The translations under genes were made by a program, and so were the position numbers. Under the pieces are notes generated by a model that saw only the letters and a program-made list of their open reading frames with translations, was not told the origin of the DNA and did not search any database. A stretch of 64,000 bases of DNA from assembly GCA_039193455.1 (NCBI GenBank), contig JBCCWO010000009.1, positions 1 through 64,000 of the forward strand. The letters are read 5' to 3'. The DNA is from JBCBGF01 sp039193455 (GTDB lineage Bacteria > Pseudomonadota > Alphaproteobacteria > Rhodobacterales > Rhodobacteraceae). Positions within the stretch are counted from its first letter, which is position 1; every line of letters begins with the position of its first letter. Shown here piece after piece: positions 28,171 to 37,103 of this stretch.

Positions 28171-28202
28171 GGCCGCCGCGAAACTCTCGCGGCGGCCTTT
28201 TC
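28171..28202 (+). terminator. Stem-loop between binding-protein and ATPase genes
   Basis: A perfect 11 bp stem (GGCCGCCGCGA at 28171-28181 with TCGCGGCGGCC at 28187-28197, loop AACTC) is followed by TTTTC. It is an intrinsic terminator or 3' stabiliser, placed so that binding protein is made in excess over the transporter. Confidence 0.8.
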
Positions 28203-28221
28203 AAATCACAGGGGGCGGGGG

Positions 28222-29259
28222 ATGACGGAAGCTGTCGTCAAGCTGACGGACGTCTGGAAGATCTTTGGCGCGCGCGCCGCCGATGCAATGGCGGCGGTCA
28301 AGGGCGAAGGGATCGGAAAGCCAGAGGTTCTTGAGCGGTTTCAATGCGTTGTAGGTGTTCAGAACGCGAACTTTGAGGTTCCGCGCGGCGAAATCTTTTG
28401 CATCATGGGTCTTTCGGGATCCGGCAAGTCCACGCTTGTGCGCCACATCAACCGGCTGATCGAACCAACGGCCGGTAAGATAGAAATCCTGGGCAAGGAT
28501 ATCTCCACCATCAGCGACTCTGAACTGCGCCGCATACGGGCGCAGCAGATCGGGATGGTCTTTCAACACATGGCCCTGATGCCCCACCGGTCGGTGCGCG
28601 ACAACGTCGCCTACCCGCTGGAAATTCGGAAAGTCTCAAAATCCAAGCGCTGGGCTGTATCCGATCACGCGCTCGGCCTCGTGGATTTGACGGGGTATGA
28701 AGACCGCCTGCCGAAAGAGCTGTCGGGCGGGATGCAACAGCGCGTGGGTATCGCACGCGCGCTAGCCTCGGACCCTGAGATCTTGCTGATGGACGAACCG
28801 TTCTCGGCGCTCGACCCGCTGATCCGCCTGCAGCTGCAGGATCAGTTCAAGGCGCTGGTGGCACAGCTCAAGAAGACCACGCTGTTCATCACCCACGACC
28901 TGGATGAAGCGATCCGCATCGGCCATCGCATCGCTATCATGAAGGACGGCGTCATCGTTCAGATAGGAACGCCCGAAGACATCGTGATGAACCCGGCCGA
29001 CGACTACGTGCGCGAATTTGTGCAAGGCATTTCCAAGCTCAAGCTGGTGAAGGCCCATTCGATCATGGAACCGATGGAGCGCTACCAGCAACCGATCAAC
29101 GGGGCACCGACCGCCGATCACGAGGCGGACCTTGACCAGTTGATCGACCTTGCGGTTGGCACCGACCACCCGGTGATCATCACCGATGGCGGCACGCCTG
29201 TGGGCTTCGTGACGAAACCCCGGCTTCTGCGCGGCATTCAGGGAGGCAAGGATGAGTGA
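28222..29259 (+). CDS. Glycine betaine/proline-type ABC transporter ATPase
   Basis: The 345-residue ATPase of the OpuAA/ProV type has a Walker A GLSGSGKST (about 64-72), signature LSGGMQQR, Walker B ILLMDEPFSALDP and a H-loop THDLDE. A C-terminal extension (about 275-345) contains a CBS-like segment (VIITDGGTPVGFVTKP), as in osmosensing ProV proteins. A GGGGGCGGGGG site precedes the ATG. Its stop overlaps the permease start by 8 bp. It powers import of the substrate delivered by the binding protein. Confidence 0.93.
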   Translation: MTEAVVKLTDVWKIFGARAADAMAAVKGEGIGKPEVLERFQCVVGVQNANFEVPRGEIFCIMGLSGSGKSTLVRHINRLIEPTAGKIEILGKDISTISDSELRRIRAQQIGMVFQHMALMPHRSVRDNVAYPLEIRKVSKSKRWAVSDHALGLVDLTGYEDRLPKELSGGMQQRVGIARALASDPEILLMDEPFSALDPLIRLQLQDQFKALVAQLKKTTLFITHDLDEAIRIGHRIAIMKDGVIVQIGTPEDIVMNPADDYVREFVQGISKLKLVKAHSIMEPMERYQQPINGAPTADHEADLDQLIDLAVGTDHPVIITDGGTPVGFVTKPRLLRGIQGGKDE

Positions 29260-30841
29260 TCAAACTGCAGAGCTGAAGGTTACGGCCGCGTCGGACATTC
29301 AGGTTGATCGCGATGCGCTCGATGCGTCGATCAACGAATTTGCCGAGGTCAATGGCGATTACTACGCCAACGCATTCCACACGATCCACGACAACACCAC
29401 GGCCATCCCGAGGACCTTCAATCTTTGGGCCGCCGTGCTCGGCCCGATCTGGGCCGCGTCGCGGGCGGTCTGGGGCATGTACTGGGCGTTCCTGATCCTC
29501 GAAATCATTGCCTGGGTACAAATCGGGCGCGGGGCGTGGGGCAATCCCGGGGCCGAGTTTTTTGAGCGCGCGGCAGGCCAGCAAGATCGCGCGGACTCGT
29601 TCCTTCAGCGCGCCCAAGATGCAACCGAGCAATCGGATGTCGATCGGTTCACGCAGCTTGCAGAGAACATGCAACGAGCCGCGAACAACACGATGGAACA
29701 GGCCGTTGCAGCGCAGTCCGAGGCGTCGGGTATTCTGATCACCGGGCTTGTTTTGCTGGCGGTCATCAAGCTTGTCCAAGGGCTCTACGCCAACCAGATC
29801 TATGAAAAGCAATACGGTCGCTGGCGGATTGACCCCGAACAAACCGAAAGCGGCCGCAAGACTGCAAACACGGTGCTTGGCGCCGTCCTGGCGGCAGCAA
29901 TCGGCCCGCTGATCGTTTACAAGTTCACCGTGAACTCCTCTCTCGCCTGGTTGGAAGAGTTCCCGGAAGACTGGGTGTCGGCCCTGTTTCTTGGCGAAGG
30001 CGGCGGAACGCTCTTTGCCGCCCTGGCAAGCTGGATGGAGGACGGAATAGACTCTGCCGCCACAGCGGGCGGTGATGTGTTTGACGGCATCGTCAGCGGC
30101 GTTCGCTCGGTTTTGGATGCTCTGACCATTGCTCTGAATGGCTCACCATGGCCGGTGGTCATGCTGGTGATTGTTGTGACGGCCTGGCGTGCAGCCGGGC
30201 CGCGTGTGGCGATCTTCACCGCGGCGGCGCTGGCCTATATTGCCATGCTGGGCTACTGGGCCATCGCGATGGAGACGGTCGCACTGGTTGGCGCCGCAGT
30301 GATCCTCTGCGTCGTGATCGGCATTCCGCTCGGCATCTGGTTCGGCAAGTCGCGCCGGGCCTATAACTTTGCCGAGCCGGTGCTCGACTTGATGCAAACG
30401 TTGCCCGCCTTCGTCTATCTGATCCCGATCATCGCCTTCTTCGGCACAGGCAACCCGCCCGGCATCCTCGCCACGATCATCTTCGGTATGCCACCGGTGA
30501 TCCGCCTGACGGCACTGGGCATGCGCGGCGTGCCCGAAAGCATCAAGGAGGCGGCCGTCGCCTTTGGTGCCTCGCGCTGGCAGCTTTTGAAGGACGTCGA
30601 AATCCCGCTCGCGCTGCCCTCGATCATGACCGGCGTAAACCAGACCATCCTGATGTGTCTGTCCATGGTGGTGATCATCTCGCTCATCGGTGGCGGTGGT
30701 CTTGGCAAGGAGATCCTCGAAGCGTTGCAGTTTGCGGCCAAGGGGCCGGGGCTGCTTGGAGGCTTTGCAATCCTCTTTGTCGCCATGGTGCTGGACCGGA
30801 TCGTGCAGGGGGCCTTCCGCCGCGAAGATCAAAAGATCTAG
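29252..30841 (+). CDS. ProW-like ABC permease with a long N-terminal membrane extension
   Basis: The 529-residue protein is much longer than usual ProW/OpuAB permeases (about 280-350). The canonical permease domain occupies about 300-525, including the coupling loop EAAVAFGASRWQLLKDVEIP. The extra 300 residues hold a helix after FNLWAAVLGPIW (55-88, resembling DUF2628-type segments), a charged helical stretch (about 100-155) and two further helices (160-180 and 205-225). The extension is continuous in frame and codon use is like its neighbours, so it is not an assembly artefact by eye. It is cotranscribed with the ATPase gene and precedes two ureohydrolase genes. Confidence 0.88.
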   Translation: MSDQTAELKVTAASDIQVDRDALDASINEFAEVNGDYYANAFHTIHDNTTAIPRTFNLWAAVLGPIWAASRAVWGMYWAFLILEIIAWVQIGRGAWGNPGAEFFERAAGQQDRADSFLQRAQDATEQSDVDRFTQLAENMQRAANNTMEQAVAAQSEASGILITGLVLLAVIKLVQGLYANQIYEKQYGRWRIDPEQTESGRKTANTVLGAVLAAAIGPLIVYKFTVNSSLAWLEEFPEDWVSALFLGEGGGTLFAALASWMEDGIDSAATAGGDVFDGIVSGVRSVLDALTIALNGSPWPVVMLVIVVTAWRAAGPRVAIFTAAALAYIAMLGYWAIAMETVALVGAAVILCVVIGIPLGIWFGKSRRAYNFAEPVLDLMQTLPAFVYLIPIIAFFGTGNPPGILATIIFGMPPVIRLTALGMRGVPESIKEAAVAFGASRWQLLKDVEIPLALPSIMTGVNQTILMCLSMVVIISLIGGGGLGKEILEALQFAAKGPGLLGGFAILFVAMVLDRIVQGAFRREDQKI

Positions 30842-30865
30842 GCGCACGACCCAAAGGCCATTCGC

Positions 30866-31864
30866 ATGAGCGACCGCTATCAGACGTCCATGATGGACAA
30901 CCTCTATTGGTGGGGCATTCCTACTCTATTCCGCTGTCCGCACAGCGGGCCAGAGGGGCAGGACATCGCGCTTGTGGGCGTGCCGCACTCGACCGGCAAC
31001 GGCACGACCGAGCGCGATCAGCATCTGGGCCCGCGTGCCTTGCGCAATGTCTCAGCCGTCGGGCGGCGCATGCATAGCGGGTTTCAGCTGGATCCTTGGA
31101 CAGCTGCACGCGTCGCCGATATCGGCGATGTGCCGTTCCCGCGTGCCAACGATAACGAGGCCTGCATCGAACAGATCACCGCGTTTTTTTCCGACGTCGA
31201 TGCGGCGGGCGCACGGCCCATCTCGGTCGGCGGGGATCACTCGATCACGGGTGGGATATTGCAGGCGGTGGGCCGTGGCCGGCTGGCTGCGGGGCAGCCG
31301 GTCAGCCTGTTGCATCTGGATGCGCACACGGACGTGTTCACGAAGGTCGATCACTTTCTGGGGGCCAAGAAATCCGCGGCGCATTGGGGCGCCTATCTCG
31401 CCGACCAGGGTCAGGTTGACCCGACGCGATCCATGCAGATCGGATTGCGGGGCCACGCGCGAACGCTGGATTGGCTGCAACCGTCCTATGACTACGGCTA
31501 CAACGTCGTCACGATGAAAGAGTTTCGCAGCCGTGGTCTGGCCGACGTTGTGGCCCAGACGCGCACCGTTATCGGGGATCGCCCGGTCTACATCACCTTT
31601 GATCTTGATTGCCTCGACCCCACCATCGCGCCGGGTGTGTCGAATATCGAACCGGGGGAGAAGGGCTTTGACATCGATAAGGCGGTCGGTCTGTTGCATG
31701 CGGTGCGGGGCCTCAACATCGTCGGTGGGGATATCGTCTGCATGATGCCGACCAAGGACAATCCGAACCAGATCACTGCGCTGACCGCGATGGCAGTGAT
31801 GTTCGAAATTATCTCGATGGTGGCGGAAAACGTGGCAGGTGAGGCGGCACAAAATGGCGCCTGA
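30866..31864 (+). CDS. Ureohydrolase (agmatinase/guanidinobutyrase family), first of a tandem pair
   Basis: It is predicted to hydrolyse a guanidino compound to an amine and urea using a binuclear Mn or Ni centre. The 332 residues contain the three metal motifs: VGGDHSITGG, LHLDAHTDVF and ITFDLDCLDPTIAPG. AAAGG lies 8 bp before the ATG. The gene follows the betaine-type permease by 24 bp, so it is probably in the same operon. The second ureohydrolase overlaps its end. Substrates in the family include agmatine, guanidinobutyrate, guanidinopropionate and guanidine, and the sequence does not separate them. Confidence 0.88.
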   Translation: MSDRYQTSMMDNLYWWGIPTLFRCPHSGPEGQDIALVGVPHSTGNGTTERDQHLGPRALRNVSAVGRRMHSGFQLDPWTAARVADIGDVPFPRANDNEACIEQITAFFSDVDAAGARPISVGGDHSITGGILQAVGRGRLAAGQPVSLLHLDAHTDVFTKVDHFLGAKKSAAHWGAYLADQGQVDPTRSMQIGLRGHARTLDWLQPSYDYGYNVVTMKEFRSRGLADVVAQTRTVIGDRPVYITFDLDCLDPTIAPGVSNIEPGEKGFDIDKAVGLLHAVRGLNIVGGDIVCMMPTKDNPNQITALTAMAVMFEIISMVAENVAGEAAQNGA

Positions 31865-32828
31865 TCCGTTCTTTCAGCCCGTCTCTGGCATGGAACTCCC
31901 ACGTTTTGCAGGGATGCCGACCTTCATGCGGTTGCCCGGCGTCCCGCCAGGCCATGCGCGCCATACCGATGTGCAGATCGGTCTGGCGGGTGTTCCGTGG
32001 GACGGGGGAACCACCAACCGACCTGGCGCACGCCACGGCCCCCGGCATCTGCGCGATGCCTCGACGATGATCCGTGCGATGAACCCCGCAACCGGCGTTT
32101 CACCCTTTGCCCTGGCCAGCTGTGCCGATGTGGGGGATGTGTCGGCAAATCCCGTGGACATCGAGGATAGCCTGGACCGGATCACCTCGTTCTATCGCGC
32201 ACTATCGGCATCAAACATTACGCCGATGACCGCCGGTGGCGACCACCTGATCTCGCTCCCGATCCTGCGCGCGCTGGCGACGGATGCCCCTGTGGGACTG
32301 ATCCAGTTCGACAGCCACACCGATCTGTTCGACAGCTACTTTGGCGGCCACCGCTATACCCACGGAACCCCGTTCCGCCGGGCAGTGGAAGAGGGTCTGG
32401 TCGACCCGAAGCGCTTTGTTCAGGTCGGTATACGCGGCACGGCCTACAACCTCGAAGATATCGAATGGGGTGAGGCGCAGGGCGTGCGCATCATCCGGAT
32501 CGAAGAGCTGTTCGACCGGGGCATTCCTGACGTTATGGCCGAAGTGCGCGCTATCGTCGGAACGGCGCCAACCTATTGCACCTACGACATCGACTTTGTG
32601 GACCCGGCCTTTGCGCCCGGAACCGGGACGCCCGAGGTCGGTGGACCGACGGCCTTTCAAGCGCAGCAGGTTGTCCGCGAGATGCGCGGGGTGTCCCTGA
32701 TCGGTGCGGATTTGGTTGAGGTTTCGCCCCCGTTCGACCCCAGCGGAGGGACGGCCTGGCTGGGCGCGTCGCTGATGTTTGAGCTGCTTTGTGTGCTGGC
32801 CGAGGCGCGGGTGCACCGTCAGGGCTAG
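31854..32828 (+). CDS. Ureohydrolase (agmatinase family), second of a tandem pair
   Basis: ATG 31854 overlaps the stop of the first ureohydrolase gene by 11 bp, so the two are translationally coupled. The 324-residue protein keeps all metal motifs (TAGGDHLISLP, IQFDSHTDLFD, TYDIDFVDPAFAPGTGTPEVGG) but is clearly divergent from its neighbour. Two intact coupled paralogues suggest either a hetero-oligomer or two substrates. The context with a quaternary-ammonium-type importer suggests a guanidino compound taken up from outside. That is inference. Confidence 0.88.
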   Translation: MAPDPFFQPVSGMELPRFAGMPTFMRLPGVPPGHARHTDVQIGLAGVPWDGGTTNRPGARHGPRHLRDASTMIRAMNPATGVSPFALASCADVGDVSANPVDIEDSLDRITSFYRALSASNITPMTAGGDHLISLPILRALATDAPVGLIQFDSHTDLFDSYFGGHRYTHGTPFRRAVEEGLVDPKRFVQVGIRGTAYNLEDIEWGEAQGVRIIRIEELFDRGIPDVMAEVRAIVGTAPTYCTYDIDFVDPAFAPGTGTPEVGGPTAFQAQQVVREMRGVSLIGADLVEVSPPFDPSGGTAWLGASLMFELLCVLAEARVHRQG

Positions 32829-32897
32829 CCACGCTTCTCAGCTGCGCAACCAACTGATTGGCACTTGGACGTCAGTGCCCGACGGCGGATTGATGCC

Positions 32898-33917
32898 CTA
32901 CTGAGCCATCTTCCGATCGACACCTGTCTCAGTGTCGTCTGTCGTCAAAAGCCGTGTCTGAACCCGCGGCTTCTTTGGAACGACGGGCGATGTCGCGGCG
33001 ATGGCTTTGTCCTGTCGGCTTGGGCGTGCGCTCTGCTTGGTCTTTTCGGTCGGGTGGGACTTGAACACGCCCGATGCGCGCTTCACCGGCCCAACCTTGA
33101 GCTTCAGCTTGTTCAGCATCAATTGGGTCGAGTGATCTGCAAGCGTGCTTGCCTGCTGCACGGCCTTTACAAGCTTTTCGGCTGAGAAATCCGAATGATC
33201 GGAAAAGGCGCAGAGGAACACTCCTTCACCATTGTAGGTGAACCTCGAGGTGGAGTCCCCAAAATAGTCGCTGACGCCACGGGCAACGAATTTGAGCATT
33301 TCAAGAAAGTCGTCGGGCGTGACCTTGGGGAAAATGGTCGCTGCGTTCAAGATCTCGAGCACGACAACGCGGGTCTTGAAAAGTTCGGGCTTCGACATCT
33401 TCGAAAAGTAGCTGTCGAATTTTCTGCGGCTCAGGCAATTGCGAACCCCGCTGATCCGGACCTTTTCCGAATAGGCGCGCTTGTTGGAACCTGTGTTCTC
33501 GGAGGCGGTGTCGGTTTCGTCAGGGTCGTCGTTTGCACCCTCGCTGCCAACGCGCCCGATTTGGGAATCCGGGTGCACCGTTTCTTTTGTGATTTCGCTG
33601 GCGTTGAATGTTTTCTCTGCCCCAAGCTGAGCAGCAATGCGAGCAAGCCCTGCGTTTTTGCCCGCGTCGATCGCCCAAAGTTTCAGGCCAGCGAACTCGC
33701 GGGACTTGCCGACTGTATCGCACACGATCAAGCCGGAAGAGCCCGGGAGCCCGAGGTCGACGATGATGTGCGTGAACGCGGCCTCCGGCTCGGACAGCGC
33801 CGTTAAGGCAACGCTCGCATCCGGCACCACGACCAGCTCTTCCACGGTATCGAGATCGAATGCCGCCCAACAGCGGCGAATAATGTCTTGGTTAGAGCTG
33901 ACAAGAAGCGGTTTCAT
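32898..33917 (-). CDS. Receiver-like plus degenerate GGDEF-like signalling protein
   Basis: ATG 33917 has GAGG 9 bp upstream. The 339-residue protein starts with a CheY-like fold (KPLLVSSNQD, then IIVD54LGLPGSSG, with D54 as candidate phosphoacceptor). An acidic linker (about 120-150) follows. Residues about 160-250 resemble a GGDEF domain in outline, with LSRRKFDSYF at its start and FTYNGEGVF at 226-234 where active enzymes have GGDEF. The active-site aspartates are lost, so it probably has no diguanylate cyclase activity. A basic Lys/Ser/Pro-rich tail ends the protein. It converges with the ureohydrolase gene. The function is unknown. Confidence 0.65.
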   Translation of the reverse strand: MKPLLVSSNQDIIRRCWAAFDLDTVEELVVVPDASVALTALSEPEAAFTHIIVDLGLPGSSGLIVCDTVGKSREFAGLKLWAIDAGKNAGLARIAAQLGAEKTFNASEITKETVHPDSQIGRVGSEGANDDPDETDTASENTGSNKRAYSEKVRISGVRNCLSRRKFDSYFSKMSKPELFKTRVVVLEILNAATIFPKVTPDDFLEMLKFVARGVSDYFGDSTSRFTYNGEGVFLCAFSDHSDFSAEKLVKAVQQASTLADHSTQLMLNKLKLKVGPVKRASGVFKSHPTEKTKQSARPSRQDKAIAATSPVVPKKPRVQTRLLTTDDTETGVDRKMAQ

Positions 33918-34687
33918 GACCTTGGACCTCATAATCGCACATCTACGTAGGTTGCTTTGAAAATGTCCTGATTGTGGCAGCGACCAAGAAAACCGGGCGC
34001 GTGCGGCTGGAGGAGACTGTTTTCATCAAACATTGGACGGCCTTGGGCATGACCAGGGAAAAGTGCCGCCGGTTGATGGGGGACAACCGGCGGCGGCTGA
34101 GTGGTGGGTAACTGCAGGCCTGGGGGGAATTCATACAGACAGCTCTTACTTACAAATATCAACCCAGGATTTGAACACGATGTGATTCCTACAATCTAAA
34201 GTTGGTGCAAATATGCCCGGGGCGGTCATGCAATGGCCATCATTGATCAGGCTGACTGCGGTGCGCCATCGGCAGGGGCGAGGGTGCCTGGCGCACCGCA
34301 GCGGAGACAGAACAGAGAAAATGAATCGTTACTTGCAGCTAGGTCTGCAGCACATGCGCAGCGCCCGGCATCGGTCCTCTGTTGCGCCTGGCTGGCAGCA
34401 AACAAGAACCGTTGAGGCGGGGCCACGGGCCCGGCGCGCATAGACTAGTTTGCAGTGAGTGGGCCGGACGTGCGGCGGCAAGCAGGCAGGAGTTTGGCAG
34501 CGTGCCAAAGATTTTCTTATGGGCGAATTTGCGCAGGAAAGGCTGCCGCGCCCTCTGCATCACTTGCGCGTCCATATAAATTCAACTTATTTAGATGCAG
34601 CGATACTGCGACTGCCCGAGCCAAAGCAGGCACATGTTGTGCTTGGGTGCGATACAGATCAATCAAACTAATGGAGCGCAGTGGGCA
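33918..34687. other. Long intergenic stretch with one strong hairpin
   Basis: About 770 bp without a convincing gene. It contains a perfect 11 bp stem, GCCGCCGGTTG (34065-34075) with CAACCGGCGGC (34084-34094), without a T-run on the plus strand but followed by CTTTTCC on the minus strand. The rest, including the part before the ArgP-like gene, shows no protein family, tRNA or repeat. An undetected small RNA is possible. Confidence 0.35.
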
Positions 34688-35611
34688 GTGCTACAATATG
34701 ACTATGATGCGTTGGTTTCCTTGGCCGCGGTTGTGCGCGAGGGCAGGTTCGATCTGGCGGCAAAGGCGTTGAACGTCACACAGTCCGCCGTCAGCCAACG
34801 GATCAAGGCGCTGGAAGAGCGGGTCGGCGCCGTGCTGATCGTGCGTGGGCGACCCTGTGTTCCGACCGAAGCGGGCCTTGAGCTCTGCCGCCATGTTGAG
34901 CAGGTGGGCCTGCTGCAACATGAACTCAACGAAAAGCTCGGGGCTTTGGTCGGCCGAACCGATGACTCAGCCGCCACCGTTCGGATTTCGGTGAACAACG
35001 ATAGCCTCGCCAGCTGGTTTCCCAGTGTGATCAAACGCGCCAAAGAAGAGCTTGGGATACGCTTCGATATCTTGGCGGACGATCAGGAGCATACTGAGCA
35101 GAACCTGAAATCCGGCGATGCGCTCGCCGTTGTGACAACGCTGGAAACGCCTGTTCAGGGCTGCCGGCGGGTGTCGCTTGGCGCGATGGATTATATTGCG
35201 GTCGCCTCGAAGGACTTCTTCGAAGAGCATTTTCCGGATGGCGTGGCGTCGATCGAGGTCTTGCGCGATACGTCGTGCCTGGTGTTTGACCGAAAGGACA
35301 CCATCCAGGATCAGTGGATGATGATCAGCTTTGGCGAAACGGTTCCCGTCTCAACCCACATGGTGCCGTCGTATGAGGGTTACCTGGCCTGCTGTCTGAA
35401 CGGTACGGCCTGGGGGCTGGTGCCAAGTGTTGCGGCAACCGAGGAACTGAAGAGCGGCGAGTTGATTGAGTTGACGCCTGGCAAGGCCGTGCGCGTGTCG
35501 CTTCACTGGCAGGCCAGCGCGCAGTCGAGCGAGATCCTGCGGCGCTTGGGCGACCTTGTGCTGGAGCAGGCCAAGATCTTTCTCGCCCCCGACAACTTCC
35601 GACCGGAGTAG
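34688..35611 (+). CDS. LysR-family regulator of the ArgP/IciA type
   Basis: The GTG at 34688 is chosen because GGAG lies 10 bp upstream and the product then begins like ArgP (LQYDYDALVSLAAVVREGRFDLAAKALNVTQSAVSQRIKALEERVG). The 307-residue length matches that family, and a ligand domain follows. ArgP proteins sense lysine or arginine and control amino-acid export and metabolism. No LysE/ArgO exporter gene is adjacent. The two ureohydrolases 2-4 kb upstream are possible targets, but nothing in the sequence proves it. Confidence 0.82.
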   Translation: MLQYDYDALVSLAAVVREGRFDLAAKALNVTQSAVSQRIKALEERVGAVLIVRGRPCVPTEAGLELCRHVEQVGLLQHELNEKLGALVGRTDDSAATVRISVNNDSLASWFPSVIKRAKEELGIRFDILADDQEHTEQNLKSGDALAVVTTLETPVQGCRRVSLGAMDYIAVASKDFFEEHFPDGVASIEVLRDTSCLVFDRKDTIQDQWMMISFGETVPVSTHMVPSYEGYLACCLNGTAWGLVPSVAATEELKSGELIELTPGKAVRVSLHWQASAQSSEILRRLGDLVLEQAKIFLAPDNFRPE

Positions 35612-35817
35612 GGCGCGAAAGCCGTCGCGGCGATCTGTCCAGATGTTCGCCGCAGGTTAACGCCTCGGAGACTACTTTGTTCAAAGCGCCACATGAGCGC
35701 CGGACAATCACCAAACTGTTTCGAGATAGGAAACGACGTGGCGGCATTGCATGGGTGTCGCTGCTGCCTCCGGATCATAGCGCAGGCCTAAACACTGGAA
35801 ACTGGGACGAAAAGCCG

Positions 35818-36069
35818 ATGCTGGATGCCTCCGACACTGCCGACCAAGATGAGCCCGGCTTTGTGGCGCTGGCCGTCGCCTGGGCGCTAGCCTTTGGCTG
35901 GATGGTTGCGCTGGGGTGCTTCTATCTTTGGCTCTCGTCGCTGATCGGCGATGTCTGGGCCGCACTGTGTGTTGCAATTCTCATTGCGGGATCGACCGAA
36001 GCACTCGCATCCCGGCTCGCGGCACTGACGCAGTGGATTGACCGGATCATCAGCGACCGACGCACCTAG
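35818..36069 (+). CDS. Small predicted membrane protein of unknown function
   Basis: The ATG at 35818 gives 83 residues with an acidic N-terminus (LDASDTADQDEP) and two hydrophobic helices (FVALAVAWALAFGWMVALGCFYLWL and VWAALCVAILIAGSTEALA), then a short amphipathic end. A bidirectional terminator follows. The frame is open further upstream, but that part has no coding character. No family was recognised. Confidence 0.5.
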   Translation: MLDASDTADQDEPGFVALAVAWALAFGWMVALGCFYLWLSSLIGDVWAALCVAILIAGSTEALASRLAALTQWIDRIISDRRT

Positions 36070-36087
36070 CTGAGCCCGCTTGCCAAC

Positions 36088-36120
36088 GAAAAAAGGGCCC
36101 ACGCATGCGGGCCCTCTTCT
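36088..36120. terminator. Bidirectional rho-independent terminator
   Basis: AGGGCCC (36094-36100) pairs with GGGCCCT (36109-36115) around ACGCATGC. A run of A precedes the stem (36088-36093), serving the minus strand, and TCTTCT follows on the plus strand. It sits between convergent genes. Confidence 0.75.
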
Positions 36121-36143
36121 CAGATCTTGATCGCTACCCGTCG

Positions 36144-37103
36144 CTAGCGGGTCTTCAGGCCATCCGCGCGGATACCCCGATTGGGCGCAACGGCGTGGGC
36201 GAGCTGGGTGCCAAGGCCCTTATGGGTCGGCCAAGAGGCAAGCGGCTGGTTGCCATATTCCGGGTCATTGCACAGCTCTTCATGTGCCTCCCGAAGATGC
36301 CGCGCCGGGATCTGGGGGAAGAGGTGGTGCACCATGTGGTAGCAGTCGTGGCGCGGGAAGAAGATGAAGCGCACGAGAGCTGGTGCCAGCACATTGCGAG
36401 AGGCCTCCAACTCGTCTTCCTTACCGACGAGGCCGGCGTGATCCAGGCAATCGGTCCAGAAATTCAATGTCGGAAAGACAAAGAACAGCGGCAGGACGAC
36501 GAAGAGAAGCGTCGTGACGGGCGCTAGGATTGCGAAGAACGCGATCAGCACCAGAACGCCCATCTTCAACCCGTAGAACAGCATGCCATCGTCTCGCGAC
36601 ATGTTGATGCCCGAGTACTCGCGCAGATGGCGACCGGTCAGTGGCGTGATGAAGTGCCGGAAAATCGTGCGCGGCGTCAACGGTTCGTGCAGGCCGAACT
36701 GCTGAATCGCGCCGAGCTCCCGATCATGCTCATAGTCGCCCAGATGCGCGTGATGCGACAGGTGATCGGCTTTGTATTCGCGATAACACCCCGTCAGGAT
36801 CGCCGAACAGAACCGGCCGATCCGCGTGTTTTCTTCGCGATCTTCGGCGAAGGACGAATGCGTGCATTCGTGCACGATGTTGTTGAGACCCCGCAGCCGC
36901 GTTCCGATAAACAGCGCCGTCAGAATCATCAGCAGCACGGTGCCTACGGATAGGTCGAGCGACAGCAGATAGCTCCCCAACCAGACGCCCGCCAACGCTT
37001 GCACAATAAATGCACTAACAACCAACCAAGCGGTCACGCGTGAGTAACGCGACAAACCGACAAAGCGGCGCACGAAGCGCTGCCGTAAACCTTGTCCAGA
37101 CAT
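36144..37103 (-). CDS. Membrane fatty acid desaturase family protein
   Basis: The 319-residue protein (ATG 37103, preceded by GGGTGGGAT) has the three histidine clusters of di-iron acyl desaturases: HECTH (78-82), HLSHH (114-118) and HMVHH near residue 250, with membrane helices at about 25-50, 55-75 and 175-215. It should introduce a double bond or hydroxyl into a lipid chain in the cytoplasmic membrane. It is monocistronic between a bidirectional terminator and a long upstream non-coding region. Carotenoid or sphingolipid substrates are also possible for this superfamily. Confidence 0.85.
   Translation of the reverse strand: MSGQGLRQRFVRRFVGLSRYSRVTAWLVVSAFIVQALAGVWLGSYLLSLDLSVGTVLLMILTALFIGTRLRGLNNIVHECTHSSFAEDREENTRIGRFCSAILTGCYREYKADHLSHHAHLGDYEHDRELGAIQQFGLHEPLTPRTIFRHFITPLTGRHLREYSGINMSRDDGMLFYGLKMGVLVLIAFFAILAPVTTLLFVVLPLFFVFPTLNFWTDCLDHAGLVGKEDELEASRNVLAPALVRFIFFPRHDCYHMVHHLFPQIPARHLREAHEELCNDPEYGNQPLASWPTHKGLGTQLAHAVAPNRGIRADGLKTR

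Noticed and set aside
33976..34110. A 44-codon GTG-start frame on the plus strand with a basic C-terminus
   Set aside because: No ribosome site and no known fold. A strong hairpin lies inside it, so it is more likely non-coding.
9293..35660. A 15 bp word, TTCGCCGCAGGTTAA, at 9293-9307 and 35646-35660, with CCTAAACACT nearby at both places
   Set aside because: A few 15-mer matches are expected by chance in 64 kb on two strands, and the surrounding sequences do not align.
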